From Drosophila persimilis (Eukaryota > Arthropoda > Insecta > Diptera > Drosophilidae), in the NCBI RefSeq assembly GCF_003286085.1, contig NW_020825487.1, positions 62,001-126,000 on the forward strand: a DNA stretch of 64,000 nt. The letters run 5' to 3'. A program made the position numbers and the translations under genes. This document shows positions 22,101-31,378 of the stretch, one piece after another (positions within the stretch are counted from its first letter, which is position 1; each line of letters starts with the position of its first letter). The notes beneath the pieces are model-generated. The model had not been told where the DNA came from. It searched no databases and worked only from the letters and a program-made list of their open reading frames with translations.

Positions 22101-22530
22101 AAGTAATCGATATTATGCGGATTCCGGGAACTTAGCATCTCCAGTGTTCGAGTATGCTTTGTTTAAGTACAAATCTGTCGGTTTTATTGTTATTTACAGA
22201 ACCCCCACGTATCCGTTGCGAAAGTTCGAAGCAGAATTTGAGGTCTTATTTCAACGGCATCCATTTTTAGATAGAAATTCCGTAGTGTTAGGAGATTTTA
22301 ATTTATGCCTTCATTCCCTTTCAGGTTGCTGTAAGAAAATTTATGAATTCCTTTCAGAAAGGAATTGTAGGTCATTGTTAGATTTGAACTCGTCCACAAC
22401 CAATTGCGATACGCATATTGACTGGGCGTTTTCAAACATTTCCGATAGCAGGGCCACCGCGCGCACCTTTGAGACTATCTATAGTTATCATAGTGGAATT
22501 TTAGTTAATGTTAGAGAGGCAGAAGACTAA
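16189..22530 (+). CDS. Helentron Rep-helicase-endonuclease protein
   Basis: 2113 codons from ATG 16189-16191; the frame is open further upstream, but that part lies in the errantivirus LTR and a TA repeat. Order: arginine-rich region with about three 42-residue repeats (about 147-270); CxxC zinc-finger pairs near 401-455; Rep domain with the HUH motif PHIHG near 890 and a tyrosine cluster near 1079-1090; SF1/Pif1-like helicase with Walker A GGGAGVGKS near 1423, DEIS near 1512, GDLRQL near 1551 and motif VI YVACSRA near 1832; C-terminal APE-like endonuclease starting near 1886 with GDFN near 2035. The fused endonuclease distinguishes Helentrons from classic Helitrons. No internal stop or frameshift, so the enzyme looks functional; expression is doubtful because its 5' leader is displaced. 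Confidence 0.93.
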   Translation: MPRKNKIYRSNRDRNSENLENLEIVENVIDADPEFVEPVRNQELETEGPNQETAWQVSGVGQEEQAAIPGEQVENTVGNSDGINEQNKRQVSVRQSVRLRNQHVENIEERVELRTRQGQVVNTERRFKRSRSQRYRATEQAQNTAEHVLRRTDSSIRRQEQVADTARRSRRRQDSGYRAREQEHNTGEHIVRRTDAQIRHEEQVADTVRRSRRRQDPDYRTREQEQNTVEHIVRRTDAQIRHEEQVADTARRSRRRQDLDYRTREQERNTERRQRIRLNNERRRMLEREQDRVRRVQERSLVDRRRISRARDTLARQAARAAARQLEIDAARTASQRVSQYRSDSSNRVEQNLRNASRMQQERANISQEDRAQIEPRIRLSGLEALKVVYNRNVKLGPDQVCLSCKGLWFPKQICKIPRVLLESDCEFSGEIFALESLLEFPSDCPTLKFCRTCHSNIKRRIKPKLFFNELDFPMLPDCLKGLTPLEERLISPRLPFMIIKPILPGGRGQNAIKGAVVNVPISVSDIVKELPRAFHEAQVIQLHLKRRKEYLHAFMAETIRPSKIFEALRYLVTTDLYKKHNVVVNEQWISGFTSDIVPFVASQADAAFLESMQNRDRNVDTEPAHPDEEVEAEELNPGGQETLLENNIPFDDRIIKIAPGQGQRPLDMILDIDSEELSFPTIYAGVKRQSSQSFTTIVRSELRNVDRRGCRTDKLFFNYKKLELIKIRNNISICLRKRSTSSAVTAANALNENFIGGLINHDEGYRVLRDIRSSPAHWEDEKKKVMAMIHQFGLPTFFITLSAAETRWPELLVLLKKNVDREIISEEEAVNLPYTEKERLIRADPVTCARYFDYRYREILKVMRNREGIFGENFVIKYYWRVEFQQRGSPHIHGMFWLKDAPAVDLTSTESISTVIAFINKHITVDVTDSELAPYVEYQKHRHKDMSCLKKANKSGKKVCRFGIPYPPMPQTEILSPLPEETPNLDFHQGNFKKIQDLLNSDQSSDMIDHLSIFENFLSHEQVSLNYEDYKYAISSGLKKPHIFLKRSFAEICINAYNKHIISMQRANMDIQYILDPYACCSYIINYINKTQRGISKLMREAAKEVQGGNYTIRQKLQHIGHKFISGTEISAQEAVYCCLGIPLSGTSNKCVQVNTFPPEQRVRMLKSTSILQNMHQESTDIFVKGLLERYEQRPTDLEGLCLADFAANYEFSKNGKRTCQNRDDEEDEENEAQVEVFIPLRDNSGFIRERTKPSILKYMRFNINTDRSNYFRALAMLFYPWRDEEKDLVSVNCEDLYNNHQELVNSNFQKFNALGDLEDALRRAMEAQENREEGEEVVDEAIAEEFRALAIPEISSQINVLNLNDQAADQDRSIRLIKLPPIVSLNILANLIRSLNLKQKTYLTHVLHNVRNKAVFYEFVGGGAGVGKSRTISTIFQTISQEFNRRPGSNPETVKVLLCAPTGKAAFGIGGATLHSMFSLPLNQSNHAFKQLGPDLLNTLRSRFIDLKILIIDEISMVGEKMFSYLDMRLKQIFSRPESPFGGISVIVFGDLRQLCPVGDRWIFKSSSGAHNPYSAIVGSSLWDGFKFFELTEIMRQRDDQPFATALNNMASAVMTSEDIQLLRDRIVHGSEAPRDAIHLFYSNSETDKYNKEKLSSIMTAEYTSIALDSIKAEHLNPDIKTKYLDSVKSFKTSNTQGLCTSLVLKTTAKYMMTVNVDTSDGLVNGATGVLMQIDLSSSNTPELLWIHFLEESVGVNARSKRSHSNESSWTPVQKTTKSFQYHQNEQVTIDRKQFPIVAAEAITIHKSQGATYSKVVVHTSSNMQREALYVACSRATSANGLYIVGPLIPSRPKRDCPVAKEMENLRSAKLLHTHFDCLLNPSELNIFFHNTESLHCHFIDVCSDQLMLKSSILCFVEASTYSNEAYNIPGFSTAVRLDCQSVASGARPKRGILIFVRNELLNHCSIIESNRYYADSGNLASPVFEYALFKYKSVGFIVIYRTPTYPLRKFEAEFEVLFQRHPFLDRNSVVLGDFNLCLHSLSGCCKKIYEFLSERNCRSLLDLNSSTTNCDTHIDWAFSNISDSRATARTFETIYSYHSGILVNVREAED

Positions 22531-23033
22531 ACTTTTTTGGTAATCAGGCATTAGTGTAAATATTTAATATTTTGTATTATTTAGCCGTATTCTGAATTAT
22601 ATTAATTCTTTAATCTTTACCTTTGTTAAACCTTTTTCATTTTTATCCGTTTTATTATTTTGTTAATTAAGTTTAGGTTGAAATAGTTCTATTATTAATC
22701 ATTTCTATGTATGTATATAGGTATTCTTGTTAGTTTAGATATTTTTTATAAAGGATTGGAATCCTTTTTTTAATTTTTGGGGAATATGGAGCTTAAAAAT
22801 GCTTTTAAAAGCAGCTCAAGTCGACTCGTAGGTCCCCAAGATTATATTTTGGCTAGAGTGACCCCATTGCATCGTGATGGCCTCCCCATGGTGTTCCCCC
22901 GTTACCAATTTAATGTATTAAATTGGGAGCTAATTCGAGCGGCGTTTATGTATAAAATATATTTTATAACTTACATACATGTATGTAGATCATAAGCTCA
23001 CGTATATACTGACTGAGTACCGGGTATAAAGTA
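22531..23033 (+). other. Helentron 3' untranslated region
   Basis: AT-rich with no credible gene. It connects the ORF to the 3' terminal hairpin. Confidence 0.7.
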
Positions 23034-23073
23034 GAGCCGCGGCCTTTGCCGCGGCTCACAACGTTCCCCCTCG
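23034..23073 (+). terminator. Helentron 3' terminal hairpin
   Basis: A perfect 9-bp stem (23034-23042 with 23049-23057) and six-base loop, then ACAACGTTCCCCCTCG and a T run. In this superfamily the 3' hairpin acts as the end-of-element signal for rolling-circle transfer. Confidence 0.8.
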
Positions 23074-23167
23074 TTTTTTTGATGTTACTGCTGCTCCCAG
23101 TGGTGCCTGCTGTGGTGCTGCTGTTGTTGTCCGCTCTCGCCGCTCTCTCTCTCTCTCTCCGCTTTTT
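23074..23167. other. Short spacer with (CT)n
   Basis: Contains CTG-rich sequence and (TC)8-type repeats between the Helentron end and the next DINE copy. No gene. Confidence 0.5.
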
Positions 23168-24280
23168 TATACCCGATACTCAAAATGAGTATTGGGGTAT
23201 ATTAGATTTGTGGTAAAAGTGGATGTGTGTAACGTCCAGAAGGAATCGTTTCCGACCCTATAAAGTATATATATTCTTGATCAGCATCAATAGCCGAGTC
23301 GATTGAGCCCTGTCTGTCTGTCCGTCCGTCCGTCTGTCCGTCTGTCCGTCTGTCCGTCCCCTTCAGCGCCTAATGCTCAAAGACTATAAGAGCTAGAGCA
23401 ACGATGTTTTGGATCCAGACTTCTGTGATATGTCACTGCTCCAAAAATATTTCAAAACTTTGCCCCGCCCACTTCCGCCCCCACAAAGGGCGAAAATCTG
23501 TGGCATCCACAATTTCGACGATACGAGAAAACTAAAAACGCAGAATCGTAGAAGATGACTATATCTTCTAGAGTGCCAAATCTGAACCAGATCGTATAAT
23601 TATTACAGCCAGAATCGCGAAAACAATTTCACTCTTTCTCGCTCTGTCTCACTCTAACACACAGGTTTCATGGTCGGTTTTGCCAATTGCAAAATATGAG
23701 TTCAAGGATCTCAGAACCTATAAAAGCCAGAGCAACCAAATTTGGTATCCACACTCCTGTGATATCGGACCTTGACCGTTTCCTGTCCAAATTTCGCCAC
23801 ACCCCCTTCCGCCCCCGCAAAGGACGAAAATCTGAGGCAACCACAAATCTCAGAGACTATTAAGGCTAGAGTAACCAAATTTGGTGCACACACTCCTTTA
23901 AGATGTCACTATAAAACGTATATCTCAGAATTTCGCCCCACCCCCATCCGCCCCCACAAAGGACGAAAATCTGTTGCATCCACAATATTGCAGATTTGAG
24001 AAAACTAAAAACGCAGAATCATAGATAATGACCATATCTATTAGATTGCTGAATCTGGATCAGATCAGACCATTTTTTTAGCCAAAAGGAACAAATCAAT
24101 TTGCAGTGGCTACGCAGCGCCCGACGTCACGCTCAGACTGATTTTCTGTCTCTCTCGCACGCACTCTTTGTCGTGTCGTTAAATATTAGCGGCGTCTGCC
24201 GGAGGAGAGCCATACTGACTTAGTATCGGGTATAACCGTAGAGTTGCGGTGTCCGCAGCAACTCACAACGTTCCCCCTCG
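23168..24280 (+). mobile_element. DINE-1/INE-1-type element, full length (copy A)
   Basis: 1113 bp. It begins TATACCCGATACT within a T-run, has a small hairpin ATACTC/GAGTAT, an internal (TSTG/TCCG)n tract, sub-terminal AGTATCGGGTATA (inverse of the start), a terminal hairpin (24241-24264) and the end CTCG before T. These are the structural marks of DINE-1, a non-autonomous Helentron. It has no ORF. Confidence 0.9.
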
Positions 24281-24337
24281 TTTTTTATATGATTTATTTT
24301 AACATATTTTTGTTTCCGAACATCTACATGTTCGTGA

Positions 24338-24735
24338 CACTTGTCACGGTCGCCATGTAATATGTCACTATGGTAATTATAACACTGGCACGTCTGTGCC
24401 GTTTGACTTCGGTTTTTAGAATATCTTTATTGAATTTATTCTTATAACTCAGACCGCATAGCTGCGCTGCCGGTTACGCCAACAGCGGAGCGGCTTCATA
24501 CATATTTGTCTTATCAGCATAATCGAGAGGGCAAGAGCCGTATGTACATATGTGTATATATATATATGCTTCAAGTGGTCAGCGTGGGAATGCTGACTTA
24601 GCTTAGCGCATAAGCGGCGATCATATTGCACGCTCACTTGAAGTGGTTTTGTTTGTGTACTGCAACAATGTGTTGCTGATACATTTATTGTTAACCATTG
24701 GGTACAGTGTACACTCAATATATGCACATACTACA
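24338..24735 (-). mobile_element. BEL-like 5' LTR with tRNA-Arg PBS (remnant)
   Basis: LTR at 24355-24735 (381 bp; minus strand TGTAGTATG...TTACA) followed by TGGCGACCGTGACAAGT at 24338-24354, a tRNA-Arg-type primer site. It resembles the LTR at 33817-34295 at both ends and in a GCAGCGGAGCGGC block in the middle. The interior is cut off by DINE copy A after about 60 bp, so this is an LTR-plus-PBS relic. Confidence 0.7.
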
Positions 24736-26590
24736 GGGTAATAGACATAGACAAGGGTATGCGGAGCATGGACTATAGATATGTCACTATATATATATAT
24801 ATATATATTTAGCCAACGAACAGTTCTGGCATCTACGCCATACCTCTTGAGTTGAGTTTCAATTAAGACCGAGAATCAGGAGATTTACCAAGGAAAGCAG
24901 TGTAAAGAAAAACCTAGCTGGTATGTCCGTGATTAGTTTGGAAAGTGTTCGTGGTAATATATATATATAAGAATTTGTGTTATAGGACGGCGGCCCGTAG
25001 CCACGGTACTGCTCGTGCGACCGTCAGTTGCATAGGAGTGCATATACGGTGTGGTCTACGAGAGTTGTGGGGCGGATCGAAAAGACAAGTAGACCTGCAG
25101 CTTGGCGTTGTCTGTCGAAAGCCTCAACAACCGTGTGGATGCACGGCGAAAACCAAGAGGCGCCTCCGGAACTTTATTTTTGGCGTCATTGATGTCACCC
25201 GTTATCGAGCCTCCAATGAAAGTGTAGTCCGTAGACCGACGTCGAATCGGATCGGCAACCTGAAGTCAAGCTAAGGAGCTAATGTACCCCATCGTCAACT
25301 GATTTAGCTGCGCCAGCGACACCCAATAATGAACTCGAATTGATTGCATTATTGTTGGATTCGTCCGGAGGCGCAGTCCTACTCAGCCTGGCTGACATGT
25401 CTCTCGACCACGTCAATAGAGGATCGTAGTTACTCGTTGATGTAACACACGCCCCTTTTTCCTCTAGATTTCATGTGCCAGGCTAAACCCATTCTCTTTC
25501 GTCAAACGATGTATACAGTTTTATAGTTAGTTATGTAACCCAGCCAACATAATGGTTTTTGGAAACTAATGGGTATGAGAGCAACATTAATTTTTCTTGA
25601 GATTACAAAGCAGTACACTCTAGTACGCTCACGTGCATATATACTCGTATTAAATATATTTTCTTTTCCTTAGAAGTATACACCAACGTCATCATTGAGC
25701 TCAACGATCACGGATGGAATAAACGGTGCTAGCCTACCAAAAGCGCTGTGAGTTTGTAAATAAGAACAAGTACATATATGCACTGAGCTGGGAAGTAACC
25801 TGCGTGTTACATATATTTTTCTATTGATATCACCTTTATATATCCGTAACCATAATGTATTGGTACCTCTCACCCCTTTAGAATCTGTTACCCATATATG
25901 ATGGTCATTTTTAAATCTTTATTTTTCCTAATATTTCTTCTCAATTCTTTACACATATATTAAGCTGTCGAGACACAGCAAAAAAATGAATTTAATTATA
26001 ATATTTATTATAATTATAAGAAAACCCCCTCCAAGAATTTAATTAGATGATTAGGGATTTAATGAAATATATATATATAATGATATTGATTTTGAAGTAC
26101 AACCATAATATGTTCTAAATTCAGGAGTCCGTCCTCAGAAAGGCATGATCGAAGTGGTGGGATGCTAACTGTTTAACGTTATTAAAGGGTCTGTACGGTC
26201 AGGTTACCTGTATAGCATAGGTTGGGAGGGTAGAGAAGATAGAGATTCTCACTAAAACCGTGGTTTCTCATCATTTGAGTAGAGTAATTGATAAGTATGT
26301 CCACACTTTCCACAACCAACTTGTTAGTTCCATAACCAATTCCTTGCTCCGGTTAAACCTGGATTCTGTTGTTAGTTTTATGTTTGGTTATTCTTTTTTT
26401 TTTTAATTTTTAAATGTGCACCTAAAACATTATGCGAGTGTGTGTCAGTATATGATAGGAGAGAGTAGAACGAACCCCGACAATTCTGATGCTGGATGCT
26501 CCACTTGGATCTCCTTTGGTAGATGATATATATATCTCCTTTTGTATATAGCTGCAGACAGGGTATTGCACGACCGACGCGGTGATTTTT
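24736..26590. other. Non-coding stretch, unidentified
   Basis: No convincing gene. It starts with about 50 bp resembling the end of the errantivirus LTR (ATATGTCACT then TA repeats, 24782-24812). A GC-richer part at 24970-25480 has only short ORFs without domains, followed by AT-rich DNA with a T11 run near 26395 and TA microsatellites. Probably decayed transposon and intergenic DNA. Confidence 0.5.
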
Positions 26591-27234
26591 TATAACCGAT
26601 ACTCAAAATGAGTATTGGGGTATATTAGATTTGTGGTAAAAGTGCATGTGTGTAACGTCCAGAAGGAATCGTTTCCGACCCCATAAATTATATGTATATA
26701 TTCTTGATCAGCATCAATAGCCGAGTCGATTGAGCCATGTCTGTCTGTCCGTCTGTCCGTCCGTCCGTCCGTCCGTCTGTCCGTCCCCTTCAGCGCCCAA
26801 TGCTCAAAGACTATAAGAGCTAGAGCAACGATGTTTTGGATCCAGACTTCTGTGATATGTCACTGCTACAAAAATATTTCAAAACTTCGCCCCACCCCCT
26901 TCCGCCCCCACAAAGGACGAGAATCAGTTGCACCCACAATATTGCAGATTCGAGAAAACTAAAAACGCAGAATCATAGAGAATGACCATATCTATCCAGT
27001 TGCTGAATTTGGATCAGATCAGATAATTTTTATAGCCAAAAGGAACAAATCAATTTGCACTGGCTACGCAGCGACCGACGTCACGCTCAGACTGATTTTC
27101 TGTCTCTCTCGCACGCACTATTTGTCGTGTCGTTTAATATTAGCGGCGTCTGCCGGAGGAGAGCCATACTGACTTAGTATCGGGTATAACTGTAGAGTTG
27201 CGGTGTCCGCAGCAACTCACAACGTTCTCCCTCG
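26591..27234 (+). mobile_element. DINE-1-type element with internal deletion (copy B)
   Basis: 644 bp with both ends present: TATAACCGATACT (one change) at the start and the hairpin plus CTCG at the end. Relative to copy A it lacks about 470 bp of the middle. Confidence 0.88.
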
Positions 27235-27235
27235 T

Positions 27236-27330
27236 TTAGTTTTGTTTGTTGAATTCTTTGCACACACGTCGCGGTCAATTTTTTAGTTTTGTTTGTTGAA
27301 TTCTTTGCACACACGTCGCGGTCAATTTGG
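27236..27330. repeat. Two tandem copies of a 47-bp repeat
   Basis: A unit including TTGTTGAATTCTTTGCACAC occurs twice head to tail, directly after DINE copy B, within what seems to be the leader of a Pao-like element. Confidence 0.8.
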
Positions 27331-27457
27331 CAATTTAGCTGCAGCACATATGCATGTACATACATGTAGGTATAATAGATTTTGGTTATTGATCTATTCT
27401 CCACTGTGTCACTGTCACTTTTGTCTTCCACTTTTAATTAATACGTTTAATTTGCAC
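27331..27457 (-). other. Leader remnant of a Pao-like element
   Basis: Non-coding, between the 47-bp repeat and the putative PBS. No gene. Confidence 0.4.
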
Positions 27458-27582
27458 GTCCACCCGGGGGCGCCATGAAAATTTAGAATAGATTTTCTAA
27501 AATAAAGAGACCGAAAAACTTGGGTGACTGCAAACTTGTATTTTACGACGACGAAAAAAAAGGAGTGCGTGCGTTCGTTCAA
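27458..27582 (-). mobile_element. Pao-like LTR end with PBS (remnant)
   Basis: 27476-27582 matches the end of the LTR at 41481-41761 (ATTTAGAATAG, AATAAAGAGACCG, GACGACGAAAAAAA). The adjoining TGGCGCCCCCGGGTGGAC on the minus strand sits where a PBS belongs; its tRNA is not identified. The rest of the LTR is replaced by DINE copy C. Confidence 0.7.
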
Positions 27583-27589
27583 AGAACAA

Positions 27590-28307
27590 CTGTGTCTCTG
27601 AGATTTGTGGTTGCCCCAGATTTTCGTCCTTTGCGGGGGCGGAAGGGGGTGTGGCGAAATTTTGACACAAAACGGTCAAGGTCCGATATCACAGGAGTGT
27701 GGATACCAAATTTGGTTGCTCTAGCTCTTATGGGTTCTGAGATCCTTGAACTCATATTTAGCAATTGGCAAAACCGACCATGAAACCTGTGTGTTAGAGT
27801 GAGACAGAGCGAGAAAGATTGAAACTGTTTTCGTGATTCTGGCTGTAATAATTATACGATCTGGTTCAGATTTTGCACTCTAGAAGATATAGTCATCTTC
27901 TACGATTCTGCGTTTTTAGTTTTCTCGTATCGTCGAAATTGTGGATGCCACAGATTTTCGCCCTTTGTGGGGGCGGAAGTGGGCGGGCCAAAGTTTTGAA
28001 ATATTTTTGTAGCAGTGACATATCACAGAAGTCTGGATCCAAAACATGGTTGCTCTAGCTCTTATAGTCTTTGAGCACTAGGCGCTGAAGGGGACGGACG
28101 GACGGACGGACGGACGGACGGACGGACGGATGGACGGACGGACGGACAGACGGACAGACAGACAGGGCTCAATCGACTCGGCTATTGATGCTGATCAAGA
28201 ATATATATACTTTATGGGGTCGGAAACGATGCCTTCTGGACGTTACACACATCCACTTTCACCACAAATCTAATATACCCCAATACTCATTTTGAGTATC
28301 GGGTATA
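27590..28307 (-). mobile_element. DINE-1-type element, 3' truncated (copy C)
   Basis: Minus-strand copy whose 5' terminus (TATACCCGATACT) ends at 28307. It includes the tetranucleotide tract (here about 28100-28170) and stops near 27590, losing the 3' third. Confidence 0.88.
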
Positions 28308-28510
28308 AAATTCAGCAAGTCAAGTGGAAAATAGATTCATTAATCGGATAAAATTATGTGCGCATGGTTAAATGTTCTATATAGCTAATGATATTCGACG
28401 GAATATCAAAATATAGCAATATAGTTTCCAATTCTTGGATCCTCCGATTAACCTATTATAAGCCAAGGGGATATTTCAATTTTCCCCCGAAAATAATGAA
28501 AATTTATTAA
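28308..28510. other. Non-coding DNA with a shared 90-bp segment
   Basis: 28322-28412 closely resembles 37094-37190, both containing TCATTAATCGGATAAAATTA and ATTCGACGGAATATCAAAA. No gene. Confidence 0.6.
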
Positions 28511-29109
28511 TGTTACCGCAGTTCAGGTGAAAGATATTGTTAATGTGTGTGTGTGTGTGTAGGAAGCTGGGTTGCATTCGGTACATGAACCGTCTACAGT
28601 TTGGTCGTCGCAACTAGAACTTGAACCAGTTGGACTGCGGAGTGGGTATCCTACGGTGCGCAAGGGAGGATCTGAAGACACGGCGACAGCCCCTGATGAT
28701 TGCGATGGAAGATGAGTGACAGGCTGGTACTTTTTCTGATACTGAGTTTTATTGAACAAATGCATCTCCTTATATAGCTAGCAGTGGTACTCTTATTCTA
28801 TGGGAAGGAACGCACAGGCTCCTTGTGAGTGTATTTTTAGATTGGGTACACTTACTCTGTGCGGGGGTTACATTTCAGTGCATTTACTTAGGTACTTGGC
28901 AGCAATAAAGTAGATAATTTATTGCTTGATCCCTTTTGGTGGGTTCGAGTATACAAGTGCTATTGTCTATTCTTAGTTGCTGATGTATTTTTCGTGTCGT
29001 CATATTCATTCACATGAAGTGACATGGACAATTTTATTTATGAGTATTTGTGTATGAGATTGCACTGTATATTCCTAATATTCATTAAATACATGTCTGT
29101 GGCTGAACA
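28511..29109 (-). repeat. Putative 3' LTR of a BEL/roo-like element
   Basis: On the minus strand it begins TGTTCAGCC right after a purine-rich GGCCGGGAAAA and ends GGTAACA, giving TG...CA termini over 599 bp. It follows the env-like remnant, as a 3' LTR should. No second copy is in the window, so the limits are provisional. A (TG)n run is at 28540-28560. Confidence 0.5.
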
Positions 29110-29144
29110 TTTTCCCGGCCGTTGAACTGGTGTTCAACCATCGC

Positions 29145-29555
29145 TCAAGTCGAGGGCAAACCGGCGTGCAAGGGGTATAGGAGTGATGACATGGCTGGAT
29201 CGCGATTTGATGGCCTTGGTTTCCATATTAGATACTTCTCCCGGAAAATGAAGGCAATGATCAATAGAATTAATATTGCTAGGGTTGCGTAAGCCGCGAG
29301 TTGATGGTGCTGCACGGTGGTGAGATGGTGTGGCAGCTCGTGATGATTGATGGTTGATAGTTGCTGGCGTAGATCATCAAGTTCTTGATGAAAGTCTGAT
29401 GTCTGGTTCTTCAGTTGCCACATTGGTGGCGAGGGTGATGTCTCCGGTGGGCTCACGTCGCCAAACCGAGTGTAAGTCGATTTTACTTCGCTAATTGTGG
29501 TGCTGAAGGTGCTGATGCTTACTTCAGTAATGCGAGCAGTGCAACCAGGGGACAT
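29145..29555 (-). pseudogene. Env-like C-terminal remnant of a BEL/roo-like element
   Basis: 136 codons with a strong transmembrane helix (about residues 90-110) followed by a short basic tail, as at the end of a retroelement envelope. It lies just before the putative 3' LTR. The extracellular part is mostly missing between this ORF and the next, in a different frame. Confidence 0.5.
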
Positions 29556-29575
29556 GGAGAGTAGTTGCTACATTG

Positions 29576-30184
29576 CTACATTAAAACGCTTCCTGCTTGT
29601 AGCTCGTAATGCACATGTTGAAAGTGTTGAACTATGGAGTTACATGCCGGAACATTTTTTAATTCAGGGCACATGTATCGTAACGCTGAAATTCCAGCAG
29701 ACATTAGTTGCATATCCTTCCAATAGTCATAGTATACGATCATGGTCCACTCAGACGTTGCTATTCTTGATGTTCCAAGTTTCTCATAGAATATTCCAGG
29801 CTTGTTTGCGAATTGTGTCACATTTATTGACTGTGACAATGCTAATGGAAGCATGAGCAACAGCACCATTAATGTTGATGTTAATGTAGGTGACAATTTT
29901 GTTGTTCGCTGTGTGGGTGGCTCATCAATCTCCGTGGTGTCACTGATCACGTTGTGGGAACGTTTGATTGCCACATCTTCTGGAAAGAGCGGCGCTAGAC
30001 GAGTGATCGGGCGCTTGTATACGCCAAATGCTGTCTTAACGTCTACCACTCGTACGTGGTTGTCCTGTCCAGGATATGTCTTAATGATGCGACCCATTGG
30101 CCACTTCATTACAGGAAGGTTGTCTTTCTTAACCAAAACTAATAATCCTTCAGGTACGTTTGGTGAAGCAGTCTTCCATTTAGT
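29576..30184 (-). pseudogene. BEL Pol C-terminal tail fused to env start
   Basis: Reads on the minus strand from 30184. The first part is the post-integrase region of BEL/Pao Pol (LPVMKWPMGRI, HVRVVDVKT; DUF5641 type), then a junction into a hydrophobic signal-like segment and the start of an env-like protein. It ends at a stop after about 187 codons from the Met. It is related to the integrase end at 34296, which stops just where this tail should begin. The upstream 5 kb of pol is missing. Confidence 0.65.
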
Positions 30185-30694
30185 CTAACATTTATAAAAT
30201 GTTTCGTCTGCCATTGTGGTTGGTTCTTGCCCAACTACGCTGTTTTCTGAACTAGTCGACGGTTTGTCGTCGTTCACCGGATGGTTCGATCTATTTGATC
30301 GAGAATCGTCTTCCGATATAATGATAATATTTTTTACATTCGGGGGCCTGGGACTTATTGGCCTTGATTCCGATTCTACAGCTGGTATATATGTCGCAGC
30401 TGTGTTTAGAAGATTTGGGATGTGTATGTCTAGATTGAATTTTTCTTTAACGAATACTAATCGTTCCCTTAGACGTTTGAAGACGTCTGTAGATTGAACC
30501 CAATGTATATCAGTAAGTCTTTGTCTGTTTTCTAGAAAAAGTTCTCTGACCTCATTATATATGTTTACCAAATTAGTTGTATGTTTAATGACCGTACTAT
30601 TTTGTGTAGGTCTGTTCTGCGTTAAGCATTTGTATGACTTATCGAATTCTGCTCTTAGAGTGCAAACTTTAGCGCAGATCGTAAGCCAGTCCAT
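30185..30694 (-). CDS. Gag-like ORF of an LTR element (unidentified)
   Basis: 169 codons, helical and charged in the first 110 residues, then acidic and serine-rich. No zinc knuckle or known motif. Its end touches the BEL Pol tail, so it is probably the N-terminal part of a gag joined to pol by a large internal deletion. I do not recognise it for certain. Confidence 0.45.
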   Translation of the reverse strand: MDWLTICAKVCTLRAEFDKSYKCLTQNRPTQNSTVIKHTTNLVNIYNEVRELFLENRQRLTDIHWVQSTDVFKRLRERLVFVKEKFNLDIHIPNLLNTAATYIPAVESESRPISPRPPNVKNIIIISEDDSRSNRSNHPVNDDKPSTSSENSVVGQEPTTMADETFYKC

Positions 30695-30703
30695 ATGTGT
30701 TTT

Positions 30704-31033
30704 TTAATGTTGTCCATTCCGATTGGAAGACAATCTAACATTAGCAATCACAATTCTTCCTAAAATTTCGTTTTCTATTATTTGGCTGTTTACGAGGATG
30801 CCGGGTATGGTTGATAATACGATACCTTTTTGTGTGGCATCACAATGAATTAGTGGTGAAAAAGGTAAATTATATTCGTTCATATATGAGTATTCGAACT
30901 CGTATATGCTAATTGGATTGGGGAATGCGGCTAAGATTGCTTTAGCTCTATATTCGAAATTTTCATTCCTGTCGTGGGTAGCCCTAATGGCTGCTGCTGT
31001 TCTACGTGACATTTTATTTTGTCTTTGTAACAA
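30704..31033 (-). CDS. Small unidentified retroelement ORF
   Basis: 109 codons, ten bases upstream of the gag-like ORF on the same strand. No known domain. The order of small ORFs before gag suggests an accessory ORF of the same element. Confidence 0.4.
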   Translation of the reverse strand: MLQRQNKMSRRTAAAIRATHDRNENFEYRAKAILAAFPNPISIYEFEYSYMNEYNLPFSPLIHCDATQKGIVLSTIPGILVNSQIIENEILGRIVIANVRLSSNRNGQH

Positions 31034-31141
31034 TATATTAAAAGCGGGAATTCTACCTGAAGTGTACCCATGTACATGTATTCGAGCTCTATTATGCTCC
31101 TAGGGGTCGTTGAGACCAATTTTTTTTTTTTTTTTTTTTTT

Positions 31142-31378
31142 TTAATCTCTATCTAAATTGTTTGCCCTACTCATATATCTCTTTTTAATTATCTTATTAT
31201 GTTTTACATACAATGTTAAAAGGAATTGTAAAACAGTGACAATGGTTAAAATCAGAAGTAATAACCAGAGTGCATTGAGATCATCCCTGTGGTCTATTAT
31301 TTTGACATTATTGACCACATTGACCACATTGGCCGTATTGTCTTTGGTCTGACTATCGTCAGAACCGAACCAACCCAT
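31142..31378 (-). CDS. Small single-pass membrane protein ORF
   Basis: 78 codons. It begins M-G (a possible myristoylation start), has an N/V-rich segment, then one strong transmembrane helix (about 39-60) and a basic tail. It heads the series of three minus-strand ORFs leading into the gag-like frame. No family assignment is made. Confidence 0.4.
   Translation of the reverse strand: MGWFGSDDSQTKDNTANVVNVVNNVKIIDHRDDLNALWLLLLILTIVTVLQFLLTLYVKHNKIIKKRYMSRANNLDRD

Larger units (their letters stand above)
16038..23073 (+). mobile_element. Helentron (Helitron-like rolling-circle element), 5' end displaced
   Basis: It contains one long Rep/helicase/endonuclease ORF and a recognisable 3' terminus. 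The terminus has a sub-terminal GTACCGGGTATA, a hairpin with 9-bp arms (GAGCCGCGG / CCGCGGCTC) and the final ACAACGTTCCCCCTCG before a T run. The same final 16 bases end the DINE copies in this window. The 5' terminus (TATACCCGATACT in the DINEs) is not found between the errantivirus LTR and the ORF, so the errantivirus inserted in the 5' leader, at a (TA)n run, and the first part lies left of the window. Confidence 0.85.

Noticed and set aside
28090-28170. Tetranucleotide arrays (GGAC/GACA) as a CRISPR-like or independent microsatellite feature
   Set aside because: They occur at the same internal place in every DINE copy and are part of that element; no CRISPR spacers exist.
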